Assembly: GCF_004361695.1 (NCBI RefSeq) | Contig: NZ_SNVW01000010.1 | Location: 1-64,000 of the forward strand | Length of the DNA stretch: 64,000 nt | Direction: 5' to 3' | DNA from: Curtobacterium flaccumfaciens | GTDB taxonomy: Bacteria; Actinomycetota; Actinomycetes; Actinomycetales; Microbacteriaceae | In this document: one piece after another, positions 44,057 through 53,325 of the stretch | How the letters are laid out: each line of letters begins with the position of its first letter | How positions within the stretch are numbered: position 1 is the stretch's first letter | Program-made: the position numbers and the translations under genes | Notes under the pieces: generated by a model | The model's database searches: none | Told to the model about the DNA's origin: nothing | The model's input: the letters and a program-made list of their open reading frames with translations, nothing else

Positions 44057-45124
44057 GGCCCGGCTGCCGCCGGCCCCCGCGTGCTCGTCGTCCGCCTCGA
44101 CTCGTTCGGCGACGTCCTCGTCGCCGGCCCCGCGGTCCGCGCGGTGGCCGCCGGCGCCTCCCACGTCACGATGCTCTGCGGACCGCAGGGCGCCCCCGCC
44201 GCCGACCTCCTGCCCGGCATCGGCCGCGTCCGGGTCTGGGCCGCGCCCTGGGTCACCGAGACCGCGCGCCCCGTCGACGACACCCTGCTCGCCGAGTTCC
44301 GCGCACTCGTCGCCGAGGAACGACCGGACGAAGCGGTCGTGCTCACCTCGTTCCACCAGTCGCCGCTGCCGGTCGCGCTGCTCCTCCGCCTCGCCGGCGT
44401 CGCGCGCGTGACCGGTGCGAGCGTCGACCACCCCGGCTCGCTGCTCGACGTGCGGCTGCGCCCCGGCGAGGACCTCCCCGAAGACATCCCGGAGCCGGAG
44501 CGCGCGCTGCGGATCGCCGAGGCGGCCGGGTTCCGGCTGCCGCCGGAGGATGCCGGGAGGCTCGTGGTGCGTCACGACGCCGCCCTGCCCCCGGTGGTGG
44601 CCGGGCTGGGACGGTACGTGGTCGTGCACCCCGGCGCGAGCGTGCCGGCCCGCTCGTGGCCGGCATCCCACCACCGGGCGCTCGTCGCCGCGTACGCCGA
44701 ACAGGGGACCCCGGTGGTCGTCACCGGTTCCCCCGGCGAGGCGGCCCTGACGGCCGCGGTCGCGGGTGACACCGGCATCGACCTCGGCGGGCGGACCAGC
44801 CCGGCCGAACTCGCCGCGGTGCTCGCCGGTGCCGAGGTCGTCGTGGTCGGCAACACCGGTCCCGCCCACCTCGCCGCGGCCGTCGGCGCGCCGATCGTCA
44901 GCCTGTTCTCGCCCGTCGTACCGGCCGCGAAGTGGGCACCGTACGCCCCGGACCCGACGCAGCCGCCGTTCGTCGAGCTGCTCGGCGACCAGGGAGCGCC
45001 CTGCGGGCTGACCCGTGCTCGCGAGTGCCCCGTCCCCGGCCACCCGTGCCTGTCGACGGTCCGGGTCGAGGACGTGCTCGCGGCACACCGGCGACTGCTC
45101 GCGCGCGCGTCGCGGACGGAGTGA
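44003..45124 (+). CDS. Glycosyltransferase family 9 (heptosyltransferase-like)
   Basis: A 373-residue GT9 enzyme. The N-domain shows RVLVVRLDSFGDVLVAGPAVRAV, and the C-domain HPGASVPARSWP, TGSPGEAAL and the nucleotide-sugar motif GNTGPAHLAAAVG. Near the end, CGL-8-C-6-C matches the cysteine pattern common in GT9. GTG 44003 overlaps the gmhB stop; an in-frame GTG at 44045 in the repeat is the alternative and would remove 14 residues. It is followed by a gap with a promoter and polypyrimidine leader. Confidence 0.87.
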   Translation: MTAGVCARDGRGAPVTAAGPAAAGPRVLVVRLDSFGDVLVAGPAVRAVAAGASHVTMLCGPQGAPAADLLPGIGRVRVWAAPWVTETARPVDDTLLAEFRALVAEERPDEAVVLTSFHQSPLPVALLLRLAGVARVTGASVDHPGSLLDVRLRPGEDLPEDIPEPERALRIAEAAGFRLPPEDAGRLVVRHDAALPPVVAGLGRYVVVHPGASVPARSWPASHHRALVAAYAEQGTPVVVTGSPGEAALTAAVAGDTGIDLGGRTSPAELAAVLAGAEVVVVGNTGPAHLAAAVGAPIVSLFSPVVPAAKWAPYAPDPTQPPFVELLGDQGAPCGLTRARECPVPGHPCLSTVRVEDVLAAHRRLLARASRTE

Positions 45125-45180
45125 CCCGCGCTTCCCGGATGGAACGGAGAAGTCTGCGGCGCACCCCAGAAGGCGCTGCG

Positions 45181-45250
45181 TAGCGTGCGCCACTGCTTCT
45201 CCTTCTGCTTCTCCCCCCGCTTCTCCCCCACCTCTTCTCCCTGTTCTCCC
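45181..45250 (+). promoter_or_regulatory. Promoter and polypyrimidine leader
   Basis: TAGCGT (45181-45186) is a likely -10. From 45191 to 45250, 54 of 60 bases are C or T, with CTTCTCC repeated several times. This would be the start of the mRNA leader for the five-gene glycan operon, 25 bases before the first ATG. An unstructured, purine-free leader is unusual in such GC-rich DNA. Confidence 0.5.
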
Positions 45251-45275
45251 GGAACGACTGACCGAAGGGCTCTGC

Positions 45276-46277
45276 ATGCGGATCCTCGTGTGGCACGTGC
45301 ACGGCGGATGGATGGACGCCTTCGTCCGTGGTCCGCACGAGTACCTCATCCCGACGACCCCCGCACGGGACGCCTGGGGACTCGGCCGCGGCGGACGCGC
45401 CTGGCCGGACAGCGCCGTCGAGATCGACCCGACCGACGTGGCGGAGGCCGAGGTCGAGGTCGTCGTGCTGCAGCGCACCGAGGAGCTCGACGAAGCGCGG
45501 CGCCTGCTCGGCGGCCGCGACGTGCCGATGGTGTTCGTCGAGCACAACGCTCCGCGGATCGACGTGCCGAACAGCCTGCACCCGCTCCGGGACCGCGACG
45601 ACCTGGTGATCGCGCACGTCACGCACTGGAACGCACTCATGTGGGACTGCGGTTCCACCCGCACGACCGTGGTCGAGCACGGCGTCGTCGACCCGGGCCC
45701 GCTCTACACCGGCACGCTCGACCGCCTCGGCGTCGTCATCAACGAGCCCGTCCGCCGCAACCGCGTCGTGGGCACGGACCTGCTCCCCCGGTTCGCCGAG
45801 GTCGCCCCGGTGGACGTCTGGGGCATCGGCACCGAACGCCTGCCGGAGCTCGGCTTCGGCGACCGCGTCGTCGCCCGCGGTGACGTCCCCGCCGACCCGA
45901 TGCACGCCGCCCTCGCCGAACGACGCGCGTACGTGCACCCGAACCGCTGGACCTCCCTCGGCCTCTCGCTCATCGAGGCGATGCACATGGCCATGCCGGT
46001 GCTCGTCCTCGCGACGACGGACGCACCCCGCACGGTGCCGGACGCTGCCGGCGCGATCGCGACGGACGTCGAGGACCTGATCCGCGCCTCCAGGACGCTG
46101 CTGGAGGACCCCGACGAGGCGAGACGACGGGGTGCCGTCGCCCGCGAAGCCGTGCTCGCACGGCACGCGCTCGGTCGGTTCGCCGCCGACTGGGACGACC
46201 TGCTCGACGACGCCGTCACCCGCGGTGCGCGACGGAACCGCGCGGCCGGAGCCTCGATGGAAGGGAGCCTGCGATGA
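45276..46277 (+). CDS. Glycosyltransferase, GT-B fold
   Basis: A 333-residue GT-B-like enzyme starting [19 protein letters not shown]. The C-domain has [29 protein letters not shown], a GT4-like donor site in which the first Glu of the EX7E motif is Ser, so activity or donor may differ. ATG 45276 has GAAGGG six bases upstream. Its stop overlaps the next gene by four bases. Donor could be the heptose or another nucleotide sugar. Confidence 0.8.
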   Translation: MRILVWHVHGGWMDAFVRGPHEYLIPTTPARDAWGLGRGGRAWPDSAVEIDPTDVAEAEVEVVVLQRTEELDEARRLLGGRDVPMVFVEHNAPRIDVPNSLHPLRDRDDLVIAHVTHWNALMWDCGSTRTTVVEHGVVDPGPLYTGTLDRLGVVINEPVRRNRVVGTDLLPRFAEVAPVDVWGIGTERLPELGFGDRVVARGDVPADPMHAALAERRAYVHPNRWTSLGLSLIEAMHMAMPVLVLATTDAPRTVPDAAGAIATDVEDLIRASRTLLEDPDEARRRGAVAREAVLARHALGRFAADWDDLLDDAVTRGARRNRAAGASMEGSLR

Positions 46278-47593
46278 GGATCGCGATGGTGTCCGAGCAC
46301 GCGAGCCCGCTCGCCGTGCTCGGCGGAGTGGACGCCGGCGGACAGAACGTCCACGTGGCCGAGCTGTCCGGGGCGCTGGCCGACCGGGGCCACCAGGTGA
46401 CCGTCTACACGCGACGGGACGACGCCGCGCAGCCGGTGCGGGTGCAGCTCCGGCCAGGGGTCGAGGTCGTGCACGTCGACGCCGGCCCGGCCCGCGCCGT
46501 GCCGAAGGACGAGCTCTTCCCGTCCATGGGCACGTTCGCATCGGTGCTCGCGGCGGAGTGGTTCGTCGACCGACCTGACGTCGTGCACGCGCACTTCTGG
46601 ATGTCCGGGCACGCCGCCCTCGAGGCCGTCGCCCAGGTGCAGGCCCGCACCGGAGGCATCCGGATCCCCGTGCTGCAGACCTTCCATGCCCTCGGCGTCG
46701 TGAAGCGCCGGCACCAGGGGGCCGCCGACACGAGTCCCGCCGAACGCGAGTGGGTCGAACCCGCCGTGGGCCGGAGCGTCGAGCAGGTCGTCGCGACCTG
46801 CTCCGACGAGGCCTTCGAGCTGAAGGCCCTCGGCGTCCCGCTGCACCGCATCTCGGTGGTGCCGTGCGGCGTGGACGTGTCCCTGTTCCAGCCGGCCGGT
46901 GCCGGGCGCCCCGTCGAGGAGCGCGGCCGTCCCGCGCGCATCCTCACCGTCTCGCGGCTGGTCCGGCGCAAGGGCGTCGGCACGACCATCGCCGCCCTCG
47001 CCGCGCTGGTCGACGCGGGCCGCGACGTCGAGCTCGTCGTCGTGGGTGGTGCCGGCGTCGCCGGTGCCGACCTGCCGGACGACCCCGAGTACCAGCGGCT
47101 CGACGCCCTCGCCCGGTCGCTCGGCGTCCGCGACCACGTGACCTTCCGCGGACAGCTCGGCCAGCACGAGATGCCCGCCGTGTACCGGAGCGCCGACGTC
47201 GTCGTGTGCGCACCCTGGTACGAGCCGTTCGGCATCGTCCCGCTCGAGGCGATGGCGTGCGGACGACCCGTCGTCGCGTCGAGCGTCGGCGGTCTCATCG
47301 ACACCGTGGTGGAGGACGCCACCGGGCTGCACGTGCCGCCGCGTGACGAGGCGGCGGTCGCGGCCGCGGTCGCCGGACTGCTCGACGACCCGGAGCGCCG
47401 CGAGGCGTACGGCCGGGCCGGGCGGGAACGCGCCGAGCACCGCTACACGTGGCAGCGGGTCGCGGCCGACAGCGAGCGCGTGTACGAGCGGCTCGTCGCG
47501 GGCAGTGCCGGGAACGGCACCGGCAGTGCCGTCACCGCACGATCGGGACGGTCCGTCCGGTCCGCCCACCCGACGGAGAGGACCGCACGATGA
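46274..47593 (+). CDS. Glycosyltransferase family 4
   Basis: A 439-residue retaining GT-B enzyme. [12 protein letters not shown] is the N-domain loop of MshA-like and sucrose-synthase-like GT4 enzymes, and EPFGIVPLE is the complete EX7E donor motif. The C-terminal 30 residues are Ser/Thr/Arg-rich and likely disordered. It overlaps both neighbours by four bases (ATGA), so the operon is tightly coupled. The donor is uncertain: either UDP-sugar or ADP/GDP-heptose. Confidence 0.87.
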   Translation: MRIAMVSEHASPLAVLGGVDAGGQNVHVAELSGALADRGHQVTVYTRRDDAAQPVRVQLRPGVEVVHVDAGPARAVPKDELFPSMGTFASVLAAEWFVDRPDVVHAHFWMSGHAALEAVAQVQARTGGIRIPVLQTFHALGVVKRRHQGAADTSPAEREWVEPAVGRSVEQVVATCSDEAFELKALGVPLHRISVVPCGVDVSLFQPAGAGRPVEERGRPARILTVSRLVRRKGVGTTIAALAALVDAGRDVELVVVGGAGVAGADLPDDPEYQRLDALARSLGVRDHVTFRGQLGQHEMPAVYRSADVVVCAPWYEPFGIVPLEAMACGRPVVASSVGGLIDTVVEDATGLHVPPRDEAAVAAAVAGLLDDPERREAYGRAGRERAEHRYTWQRVAADSERVYERLVAGSAGNGTGSAVTARSGRSVRSAHPTERTAR

Positions 47594-48216
47594 CCATCGA
47601 GCAGCAGACCGACACCGTCGGGGAAGAGACCACGACCGCGAGTGCGCGCGTCGTACTCGACCACGTCGCGGCGTCCGTCCCCGTGATCGCCTCGCTCGTC
47701 GACCACACGGACCACATCGCGGCCTGGGCGGACGACATCGCCGCGCGGCTCGTGGCCGGCCGGCGCCTGCTCGCCGCGGGCAACGGCGGGTCCGCTGCCG
47801 AGGCGCAGCACCTGACCTCCGAGCTCACCGGCCGCTTCGACGGCGACCGCCCCGCGTACTCGGCGATCTCGCTGCACGCGGAGTCCTCCGCCGTCACGGC
47901 CATCGGGAACGACTACGGCTACGCGGAGGTGTTCGCTCGCCAGGTGTCGGCGCACGCCCGCGCCGGGGACGTCGTCGTCCTGCTGAGCACCAGCGGGAAG
48001 AGCCCGAACCTGCTCCGTGCCGCACAGGCCGCACGGGCGGTCGGTGCGCGTGCCATCGCGATGACCGGGCCGCGACCGAACCCGCTCGCCGAGGCCGTCG
48101 ACGACGCGATCTGCATCGACGGGCCGTCGGCGAACGTGCAGGAGGCGCAGCTCGTCATCGTGCACGCGCTCTGCCGGGCGATGGAGCCGGCGCTGCGTCG
48201 CGGAGGTCGCCGATGA
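47590..48216 (+). CDS. gmhA: Sedoheptulose-7-phosphate isomerase
   Basis: SIS-domain enzyme of 208 residues that converts sedoheptulose-7-phosphate to D-glycero-D-manno-heptose-7-phosphate. The family segments [23 protein letters not shown] and [14 protein letters not shown] and the H-rich end ([15 protein letters not shown]) are typical of GmhA. The start and stop overlap both neighbours by four bases. It is the committing step of the heptose route. Confidence 0.92.
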   Translation: MTIEQQTDTVGEETTTASARVVLDHVAASVPVIASLVDHTDHIAAWADDIAARLVAGRRLLAAGNGGSAAEAQHLTSELTGRFDGDRPAYSAISLHAESSAVTAIGNDYGYAEVFARQVSAHARAGDVVVLLSTSGKSPNLLRAAQAARAVGARAIAMTGPRPNPLAEAVDDAICIDGPSANVQEAQLVIVHALCRAMEPALRRGGRR

Positions 48217-49634
48217 CCGCCGCGGCCGTCGGGCCGGTGCGCGGACACCGTGCGACGGGCCGTCCGCTCCGCATCGCCGTCGTCGGCGACACCCTGCTCG
48301 ACGTCGACGTGTCGGGAACCAGCGACCGCCTCAGCCCCGACGCTCCGGTCCCCGTCGTCGACGTCCGCACCGACGACCGCCGGGCCGGTGGTGCCGGCCT
48401 CGTTGCGACAATGCTCACCCGGGACGGCCACGACGTGACCCTCGTCACGGTGCTCAGTGACGACGCCCGCGCGGCGGAGATCCGTGCGCTCCTGCCCGGG
48501 GTCACGGTCGTCGCCGGGCCGTCCGGAGCCCCGACGCCGGTGAAGACCCGCGTCCGGGTCGCCGACCACGCCCTCGTCCGCATCGACGAGGGCTGCGCGA
48601 CCCCGCCCGTGCCGGACGTCACCGACGCGATGGTCGCCGCCCTCGAGGACGTGGACGCCGTCGTCGTCGCCGACTACGGCCGCGGCGTCGCGGCCGCCGG
48701 CGTGCTCCGTGACGCGCTCACCGCGGTCGCCGAGCGCGTTCCGGTCGTCTGGGACCCGCACCCGAAGGGCGCTGCGCCGGTGCCCGGGACGACGGTGGCC
48801 ACGCCGAACAGCGCGGAGGCCCGCCGCCTCACGGACGTGTCGGGCGACGGCGTGCCGTTCGCGACCGAGGCCGCCGCCGTGCTCGTCGAGACCTGGGGCG
48901 TCGGCGCGGTCGCGGTCACGCTCGGGGACCGCGGCGCGCTCGTGGCGAGTGCTCGCGAGGGGAACCGGTTCGTCCCGGCCCCGTCCGTCACCGCGGGTGA
49001 CCCCTGCGGGGCGGGCGACCGGCTCGCCGCCGGCGTCGCCGTGGCCCTCGCCGAGGGCGCCGACGTCGCGGACGCGGTCACGGCCGGTGTCACCGCCGCG
49101 TCCGAGTACCTCGCTGCCGGAGGCGTCACCGCGCTCTTCGCCGAGGACGGCCCCGCTCCGATCCGGGTGCCCGGCACCGACCGCGATGCGATGCGCGTCG
49201 TGCACGACGTCCGGAGCGCCGGTGGCACGGTCGTCGCGACCGGCGGCTGCTTCGACCTGCTGCACGCCGGCCACGCCCGCACGCTCTCGGCGGCGCGGGC
49301 CCTCGGCGACTGCCTGGTCGTGTGCCTCAACTCAGACGACTCGGTCCGCGCGCTGAAGGGCCCGGACCGGCCGATCATGGGCCAGGACGACCGGGTCGAA
49401 CTGCTCCTCGCCCTCGACTGCGTCGACGCGGTCGTGGTGTTCGACGAGCAGACGCCGGACGAGGCCCTCCGGCGCTTCCGCCCCGACGTCTGGGCGAAGG
49501 GCGGCGACTACACCGCGAGCGAACTGCCCGAGACCGCGACGCTCGCCGAGTGGGGCGGCCGTGTCGTCACGGTCCCGTTCCACCCGGGCCGGTCCACGAC
49601 CCGTCTGGCCGCGGCGCTCGAACAGGTCGGCTGA
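48213..49634 (+). CDS. hldE: HldE-type heptose kinase/nucleotidyltransferase, copy 1
   Basis: A 473-residue fusion of a PfkB kinase domain (about 20-310) and a cytidylyltransferase-like domain (about 335-473). The transferase has GGCFDLLHAGH (the HxGH motif) and WAKGGDYT. The kinase has the catalytic GAGD in CGAGDRLAAG, but the substrate-site GGAANVA motif reads GGAGLVA, losing the Asn. It could still work or could be a transferase-dominant paralogue. It overlaps gmhA by four bases, and is the last gene of the operon's coupled run. Confidence 0.87.
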   Translation: MTAAAVGPVRGHRATGRPLRIAVVGDTLLDVDVSGTSDRLSPDAPVPVVDVRTDDRRAGGAGLVATMLTRDGHDVTLVTVLSDDARAAEIRALLPGVTVVAGPSGAPTPVKTRVRVADHALVRIDEGCATPPVPDVTDAMVAALEDVDAVVVADYGRGVAAAGVLRDALTAVAERVPVVWDPHPKGAAPVPGTTVATPNSAEARRLTDVSGDGVPFATEAAAVLVETWGVGAVAVTLGDRGALVASAREGNRFVPAPSVTAGDPCGAGDRLAAGVAVALAEGADVADAVTAGVTAASEYLAAGGVTALFAEDGPAPIRVPGTDRDAMRVVHDVRSAGGTVVATGGCFDLLHAGHARTLSAARALGDCLVVCLNSDDSVRALKGPDRPIMGQDDRVELLLALDCVDAVVVFDEQTPDEALRRFRPDVWAKGGDYTASELPETATLAEWGGRVVTVPFHPGRSTTRLAAALEQVG

Positions 49635-49691
49635 CCGCCCGGCGCAGTCCCGCGCCGCCAGCCGCAACCACACCCCTACGGAAGGAAGTCC

Positions 49692-50396
49692 ATGCCCGTC
49701 CCCACCACGCCCATCGGCCGCGTCCTCGTCACCGGCGGCGCCTCCGGACTCGGTGCCGCGGTCGTCGCGGCCGTCACCGAGGCCGGCGGCACCCCGATCG
49801 TCCTCGACCTGCGGGTCGACGCGGTCCCCGACGGCATCGACGCGGTCGCGGTCGACGTGACCGACACCGAGGCCACGGAGCGGGCCGTCCGCGAGGCCGC
49901 CGAGCGCCACGGTGGCCTCGACGCCGTGGTCACCGCCGCCGGCATCGACAAGCCGGCGCCGATCGGAGCGATCTCCTCCGGCGACTGGGAGCGCATCGTC
50001 GGCGTCAACCTGCTCGGCACCGCCGCGGTCGTGCGGGCTGCCCTGCCCGCGCTCGAGGCCACGCACGGTCGCGTCGTGACGATCTCGTCATCGCTCGGCC
50101 TGCGCGGCGTCGGCGACGGCACCGCGTACTCGGCGTCGAAGTTCGGCGTCCGCGGGTTCTCGCAGGCGCTCGCCGCCGAGACCGGCGGTCGCATCGGCGT
50201 CACGAACATCATCCCGGCGGGCATGCGGACGAACTTCTTCGCCGACCGCACCGAGCAGTACAAGCCGGGTCCGGACGCGCAGCTCATCGAGCCCGAGTAC
50301 GTCGCGAACGCGATCCTGTTCGCGCTCTCGCAGCCGGCAGGCTGCGAGATCCGCGAGCTCTCGATCATGCCGGCGACGGAACCCAGTTGGCCGTAG
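49692..50396 (+). CDS. Classical short-chain dehydrogenase/reductase
   Basis: A 234-residue classical SDR. The TGGASGLG cofactor motif (residues 14-21) and the YSASK catalytic pair are intact, with the preceding SSS. Length and motifs match oxidoreductases of the FabG type, not the extended-SDR 6-epimerase HldD. ATG 49692 has AAGGAAG just upstream. It lies 57 bases after hldE copy 1, where hldD would be expected in a Gram-negative cluster. It may reduce or oxidise a heptose or another glycan intermediate. Confidence 0.85.
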   Translation: MPVPTTPIGRVLVTGGASGLGAAVVAAVTEAGGTPIVLDLRVDAVPDGIDAVAVDVTDTEATERAVREAAERHGGLDAVVTAAGIDKPAPIGAISSGDWERIVGVNLLGTAAVVRAALPALEATHGRVVTISSSLGLRGVGDGTAYSASKFGVRGFSQALAAETGGRIGVTNIIPAGMRTNFFADRTEQYKPGPDAQLIEPEYVANAILFALSQPAGCEIRELSIMPATEPSWP

Positions 50397-50425
50397 ACGC
50401 TCGCTGCGCGCCGCGCCGCTGCCGG

Positions 50426-50485
50426 GTGCGAGGTTGATCACTCCGTGCGGGGACGCAGACCCGCACGGAGTGGCCAACCTCGCAC
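50426..50485. terminator. Long palindrome at convergent junction
   Basis: Arms 50426-50451 and 50460-50485 are 26 bases long and differ by two internal bases, with an eight-base loop. It lies between the convergent SDR and GT9 genes. The outer sequence GTGCGAGG is shared with the three-copy array at 28360-28463. It is a probable two-way terminator or a dispersed element. Confidence 0.6.
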
Positions 50486-50524
50486 CGCGCGTTGGTCGCC
50501 ACCACCTGCGCACGGGCGACCGCG

Positions 50525-51613
50525 TCAGGTGGTGCGGAGCAGTTCGGCGACGTCGGCGAGGACCGCCTCCGGCGTGACCTGGTCGACGTAGGACGGGTCG
50601 TGCGGGCAGCGCTCCGCCGTCCAACCGACCTGCGTGACGTCGACGCCGCACACCGGGCACCGCGTCACGAAGGACAGGTGCACGCGGTGCCGTCCCCGGT
50701 CGAACGGGCCGGCGTTGACGACGTTCCCGAACCAGAACACGCCGACCGTCGGGGTGCCGACCGCGACGGCGAGGTGGCGCGGCCCGGAGTCGTCGCCGAC
50801 CATGACGTCCGCGGCGGCGAGCACCGCGGGGAGCTCGGCGAGCGGCAGTGCGTCGGTCAGGTCGTGCACGCGGTCCCGGAGTCCCTCGGGCACGGCGGCG
50901 AAGATCGCAGCCGCCGCCGGGACGTCGGTCGCGTCGCCGACGAGCACCACGTCGTCGCCGGCCTCGAGCCGCGCGCGGGCGACGGCGGCGAACCGGTCCG
51001 GGCTCCAGCGACGACGCGGGTCGGTCGCACCGGGGTGGATCGCCACGAGCCGGCCGGCGACGCCGAGACGTTCGCGCACCGCGCTTCGCTCAGCGTCCTC
51101 GACGCGCACCCGCGGATCGAGCGTGACGGGGGCGGCGCCGGCGAGGGAGACGACCTCGAGCGCGCGGACCACCTCGTGCTGGTAGTAGACGTAGCGGACC
51201 CAGCGCTCCAGCACCTCGGCGTCCTCGGTCGCGGTCCCGACGGTGTGCCGGGCGCCGAGGCGGAGCAGGAACGGGTTCGAGTTGCGGCCGCCGCCGTGGA
51301 GCTGCACCGCGAGGTCGAACCGTCCGTGCAACCGGTCGACGAAGTCGTCGAGGGAGGGCGCACCCTCCCCGGAGTCCCGCACGCCGGGCGAGACGGGGAG
51401 CTCCTCGAACGCGTGCACCGCCGTCGTCCGGCCCCGGAGGACCGCGGGTGCCGTCGGCGTGCCGAGGAGCGTGAGCCGGGCGTCGGGGTAGGCGGCGGCG
51501 AGGGCCTCGATCGCGGGGACCGCGAAGAGGAGGTCCCCCAGTCCCCCGCCGCGGAGCACCGCGATCTCCCGGACGTCCTCGAACCGTTCTCCGCCGTTGC
51601 CGATCAGTTGCAC
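50525..51613 (-). CDS. Glycosyltransferase family 9 (heptosyltransferase-like)
   Basis: A 362-residue GT9 enzyme on the opposite strand within the cluster. REIAVLRGGGLGDLLFAVPAIEALAAAYP is the N-domain signature, HPGATDPRRRWSP and GDDSGPRHLAVAVGTPTVGVFWFG the C-domain donor site. A C-terminal CPVCG and CPHD pair could bind zinc. GTG 51613 is the start; a later GTG would cut the first strand. It is the third GT9 in the locus, divergent from the aldehyde dehydrogenase. Confidence 0.87.
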   Translation of the reverse strand: MQLIGNGGERFEDVREIAVLRGGGLGDLLFAVPAIEALAAAYPDARLTLLGTPTAPAVLRGRTTAVHAFEELPVSPGVRDSGEGAPSLDDFVDRLHGRFDLAVQLHGGGRNSNPFLLRLGARHTVGTATEDAEVLERWVRYVYYQHEVVRALEVVSLAGAAPVTLDPRVRVEDAERSAVRERLGVAGRLVAIHPGATDPRRRWSPDRFAAVARARLEAGDDVVLVGDATDVPAAAAIFAAVPEGLRDRVHDLTDALPLAELPAVLAAADVMVGDDSGPRHLAVAVGTPTVGVFWFGNVVNAGPFDRGRHRVHLSFVTRCPVCGVDVTQVGWTAERCPHDPSYVDQVTPEAVLADVAELLRTT

Positions 51614-51744
51614 CCCTCCCGTCTACCGGTCCGAAGCCGCTCGGCCGTCCAGCACCGACGTCCGATGGACGAGAAGCGCGAGTCCGAGTCGGCGCCCAGG
51701 CCGTCCGGAGCAGCGTTCGACCCCCGCCCGCTCGGAAGGAACCC

Positions 51745-53325
51745 ATGACGCTCGCAGCTCCCGCAACCGACGCCTCCGCACGCTCCGATCAGGACGCCCT
51801 GGTCGTGACCGATCCGGTGGACGGGTCGATCGCGTCGACGGTGCCGCGTGCCACCGAGGAGGACGTCCGGAACGCGGTCGCTCGTGCACGCGCGGCCGCA
51901 GGTCCGTGGGCACGCACGGCCCCCGCCGAGCGCGGTGCCCTGCTGCACCGTGCCGCCGAGCACGTCCGCGCACACGCCGACGAGCTCGCCGCGCTGAACA
52001 CCCGTGAGACTGGCAAGGTCCCGGGTGACGCCCTCGGCGGGGTCGAGGCCGGCGTCGGGACCCTCGTGCAGTACGCCGAGCTCGGTCCGCTGCACCGCGG
52101 CGAAGCACTGCGCGGGCAGTTCGGAGCGGCCGACTGGTCCGTGCCGCACCCCCGCGGCGTGGTCCTCGCCCTCACCCCCTGGAACGACCCGGTCGCCGTC
52201 GCCTGCGGGATCCTCGGTGCCGCGATCGTCACCGGCAACGCCGTCGTGCACAAGGGCAGCGAGCGGAGCCCCGGCACGTTCGCACGGCTCAACGCGCTCC
52301 TCGCCGAGGTCCTGCCGGACGGCGTCCTCGTCGGCGTCGACGGTGACGCGGCCACCGGCGAGCTCCTGCTCGCACAGGACGGCATCGACGTCTACGCGCA
52401 CGTCGGCTCGACCGCGACCGGCGACCGGCTGAGCGAGGTCGCGGCACGCACCCGCGCCCACGTGATCCGTGAGAACGGCGGGAACGACGCCGTGGTGGTG
52501 GACGCCGGCGTCGACCCCGCGTGGGCCGCGGCGCAGGTCGCCCTCGGCGCCTTCGCGAACACCGGGCAGATCTGCACGAGCGTCGAGCGCGTCTACGTCC
52601 ACCGCGACGTCGCCGAACCCTTCGTCGCCGCGCTCGTCGCCGAGGCCGAACGGCGGACGGCGTCCCCGGCGACGGAGTACGGACCGCTCGTGGACGACCG
52701 GCTCCGGCGCACGGTGCAGGCGCACGTCGACGATGCCCTGCAGCACGGCGCCTCGGCACGGACCGGTGGCGTGACCCCGGGCGGCCTCGGCGCGTTCTAC
52801 CCCGCCACCGTCCTGACCGGCTGCACCGACGACATGCTGGTGATGACCGAGGAGACCTTCGGCCCGATCGCTCCGGTGCGTGTCGTCAACGACTTCGACG
52901 AGGGGCTCCGACTCGCCGCCGCGGACCGGTACGGTCTGGCCGCGACGGTGCTCACGAACGACACCGGGCACGCCCTCCGGGCCGCTGCGGAGCTGCCGGT
53001 CGGCACCGTCAAGGTGAACGCCGCGTTCGGCGGTGCACCCGGCGGGAGCGCGCAGCCCCGTGGTGCATCCGGCGCCGGCTTCGGCTACGGCCCGCACCTG
53101 CTCGACGAGATGACGACCACGACGGTCGTCCACCTCGAACCGGCACCGGCACCGGCGCCGCGTGACCCGGCACCGAGTGACGCGGCACCGACCACCGTGA
53201 CGTCGGCGCCGGCCGCCGTCGCGCCGACCCCCGCTCCGGCCGACTCCGCCGGCGCGACCGCGGGCAGCGCCGACACCACCGGCGCGACCGCGAGCAGCGC
53301 CGACACCACCGGCGGTGCCCGGTGA
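51745..53325 (+). CDS. Aldehyde dehydrogenase family protein
   Basis: A 526-residue NAD(P)-dependent aldehyde dehydrogenase. The catalytic Cys is in NTGQICTSVERV, the Glu lies in IRENGGND (usually ELGG), and the cofactor region ALTPWNDPVA is present. The last 60 residues are Ala/Pro/Thr-rich low complexity, unlike typical members. ATG 51745 has GGAAGG upstream. The stop overlaps hldE copy 2 by four bases (GTGA), so this enzyme is co-made with a heptose enzyme. The substrate is unknown; oxidation of a sugar aldehyde is inference. Confidence 0.87.
   Translation: MTLAAPATDASARSDQDALVVTDPVDGSIASTVPRATEEDVRNAVARARAAAGPWARTAPAERGALLHRAAEHVRAHADELAALNTRETGKVPGDALGGVEAGVGTLVQYAELGPLHRGEALRGQFGAADWSVPHPRGVVLALTPWNDPVAVACGILGAAIVTGNAVVHKGSERSPGTFARLNALLAEVLPDGVLVGVDGDAATGELLLAQDGIDVYAHVGSTATGDRLSEVAARTRAHVIRENGGNDAVVVDAGVDPAWAAAQVALGAFANTGQICTSVERVYVHRDVAEPFVAALVAEAERRTASPATEYGPLVDDRLRRTVQAHVDDALQHGASARTGGVTPGGLGAFYPATVLTGCTDDMLVMTEETFGPIAPVRVVNDFDEGLRLAAADRYGLAATVLTNDTGHALRAAAELPVGTVKVNAAFGGAPGGSAQPRGASGAGFGYGPHLLDEMTTTTVVHLEPAPAPAPRDPAPSDAAPTTVTSAPAAVAPTPAPADSAGATAGSADTTGATASSADTTGGAR

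Noticed and set aside
49692..50396. hldD, the heptose 6-epimerase
   Set aside because: The protein is a classical 234-residue SDR with FabG-type motifs, while HldD is an extended SDR of over 300 residues.
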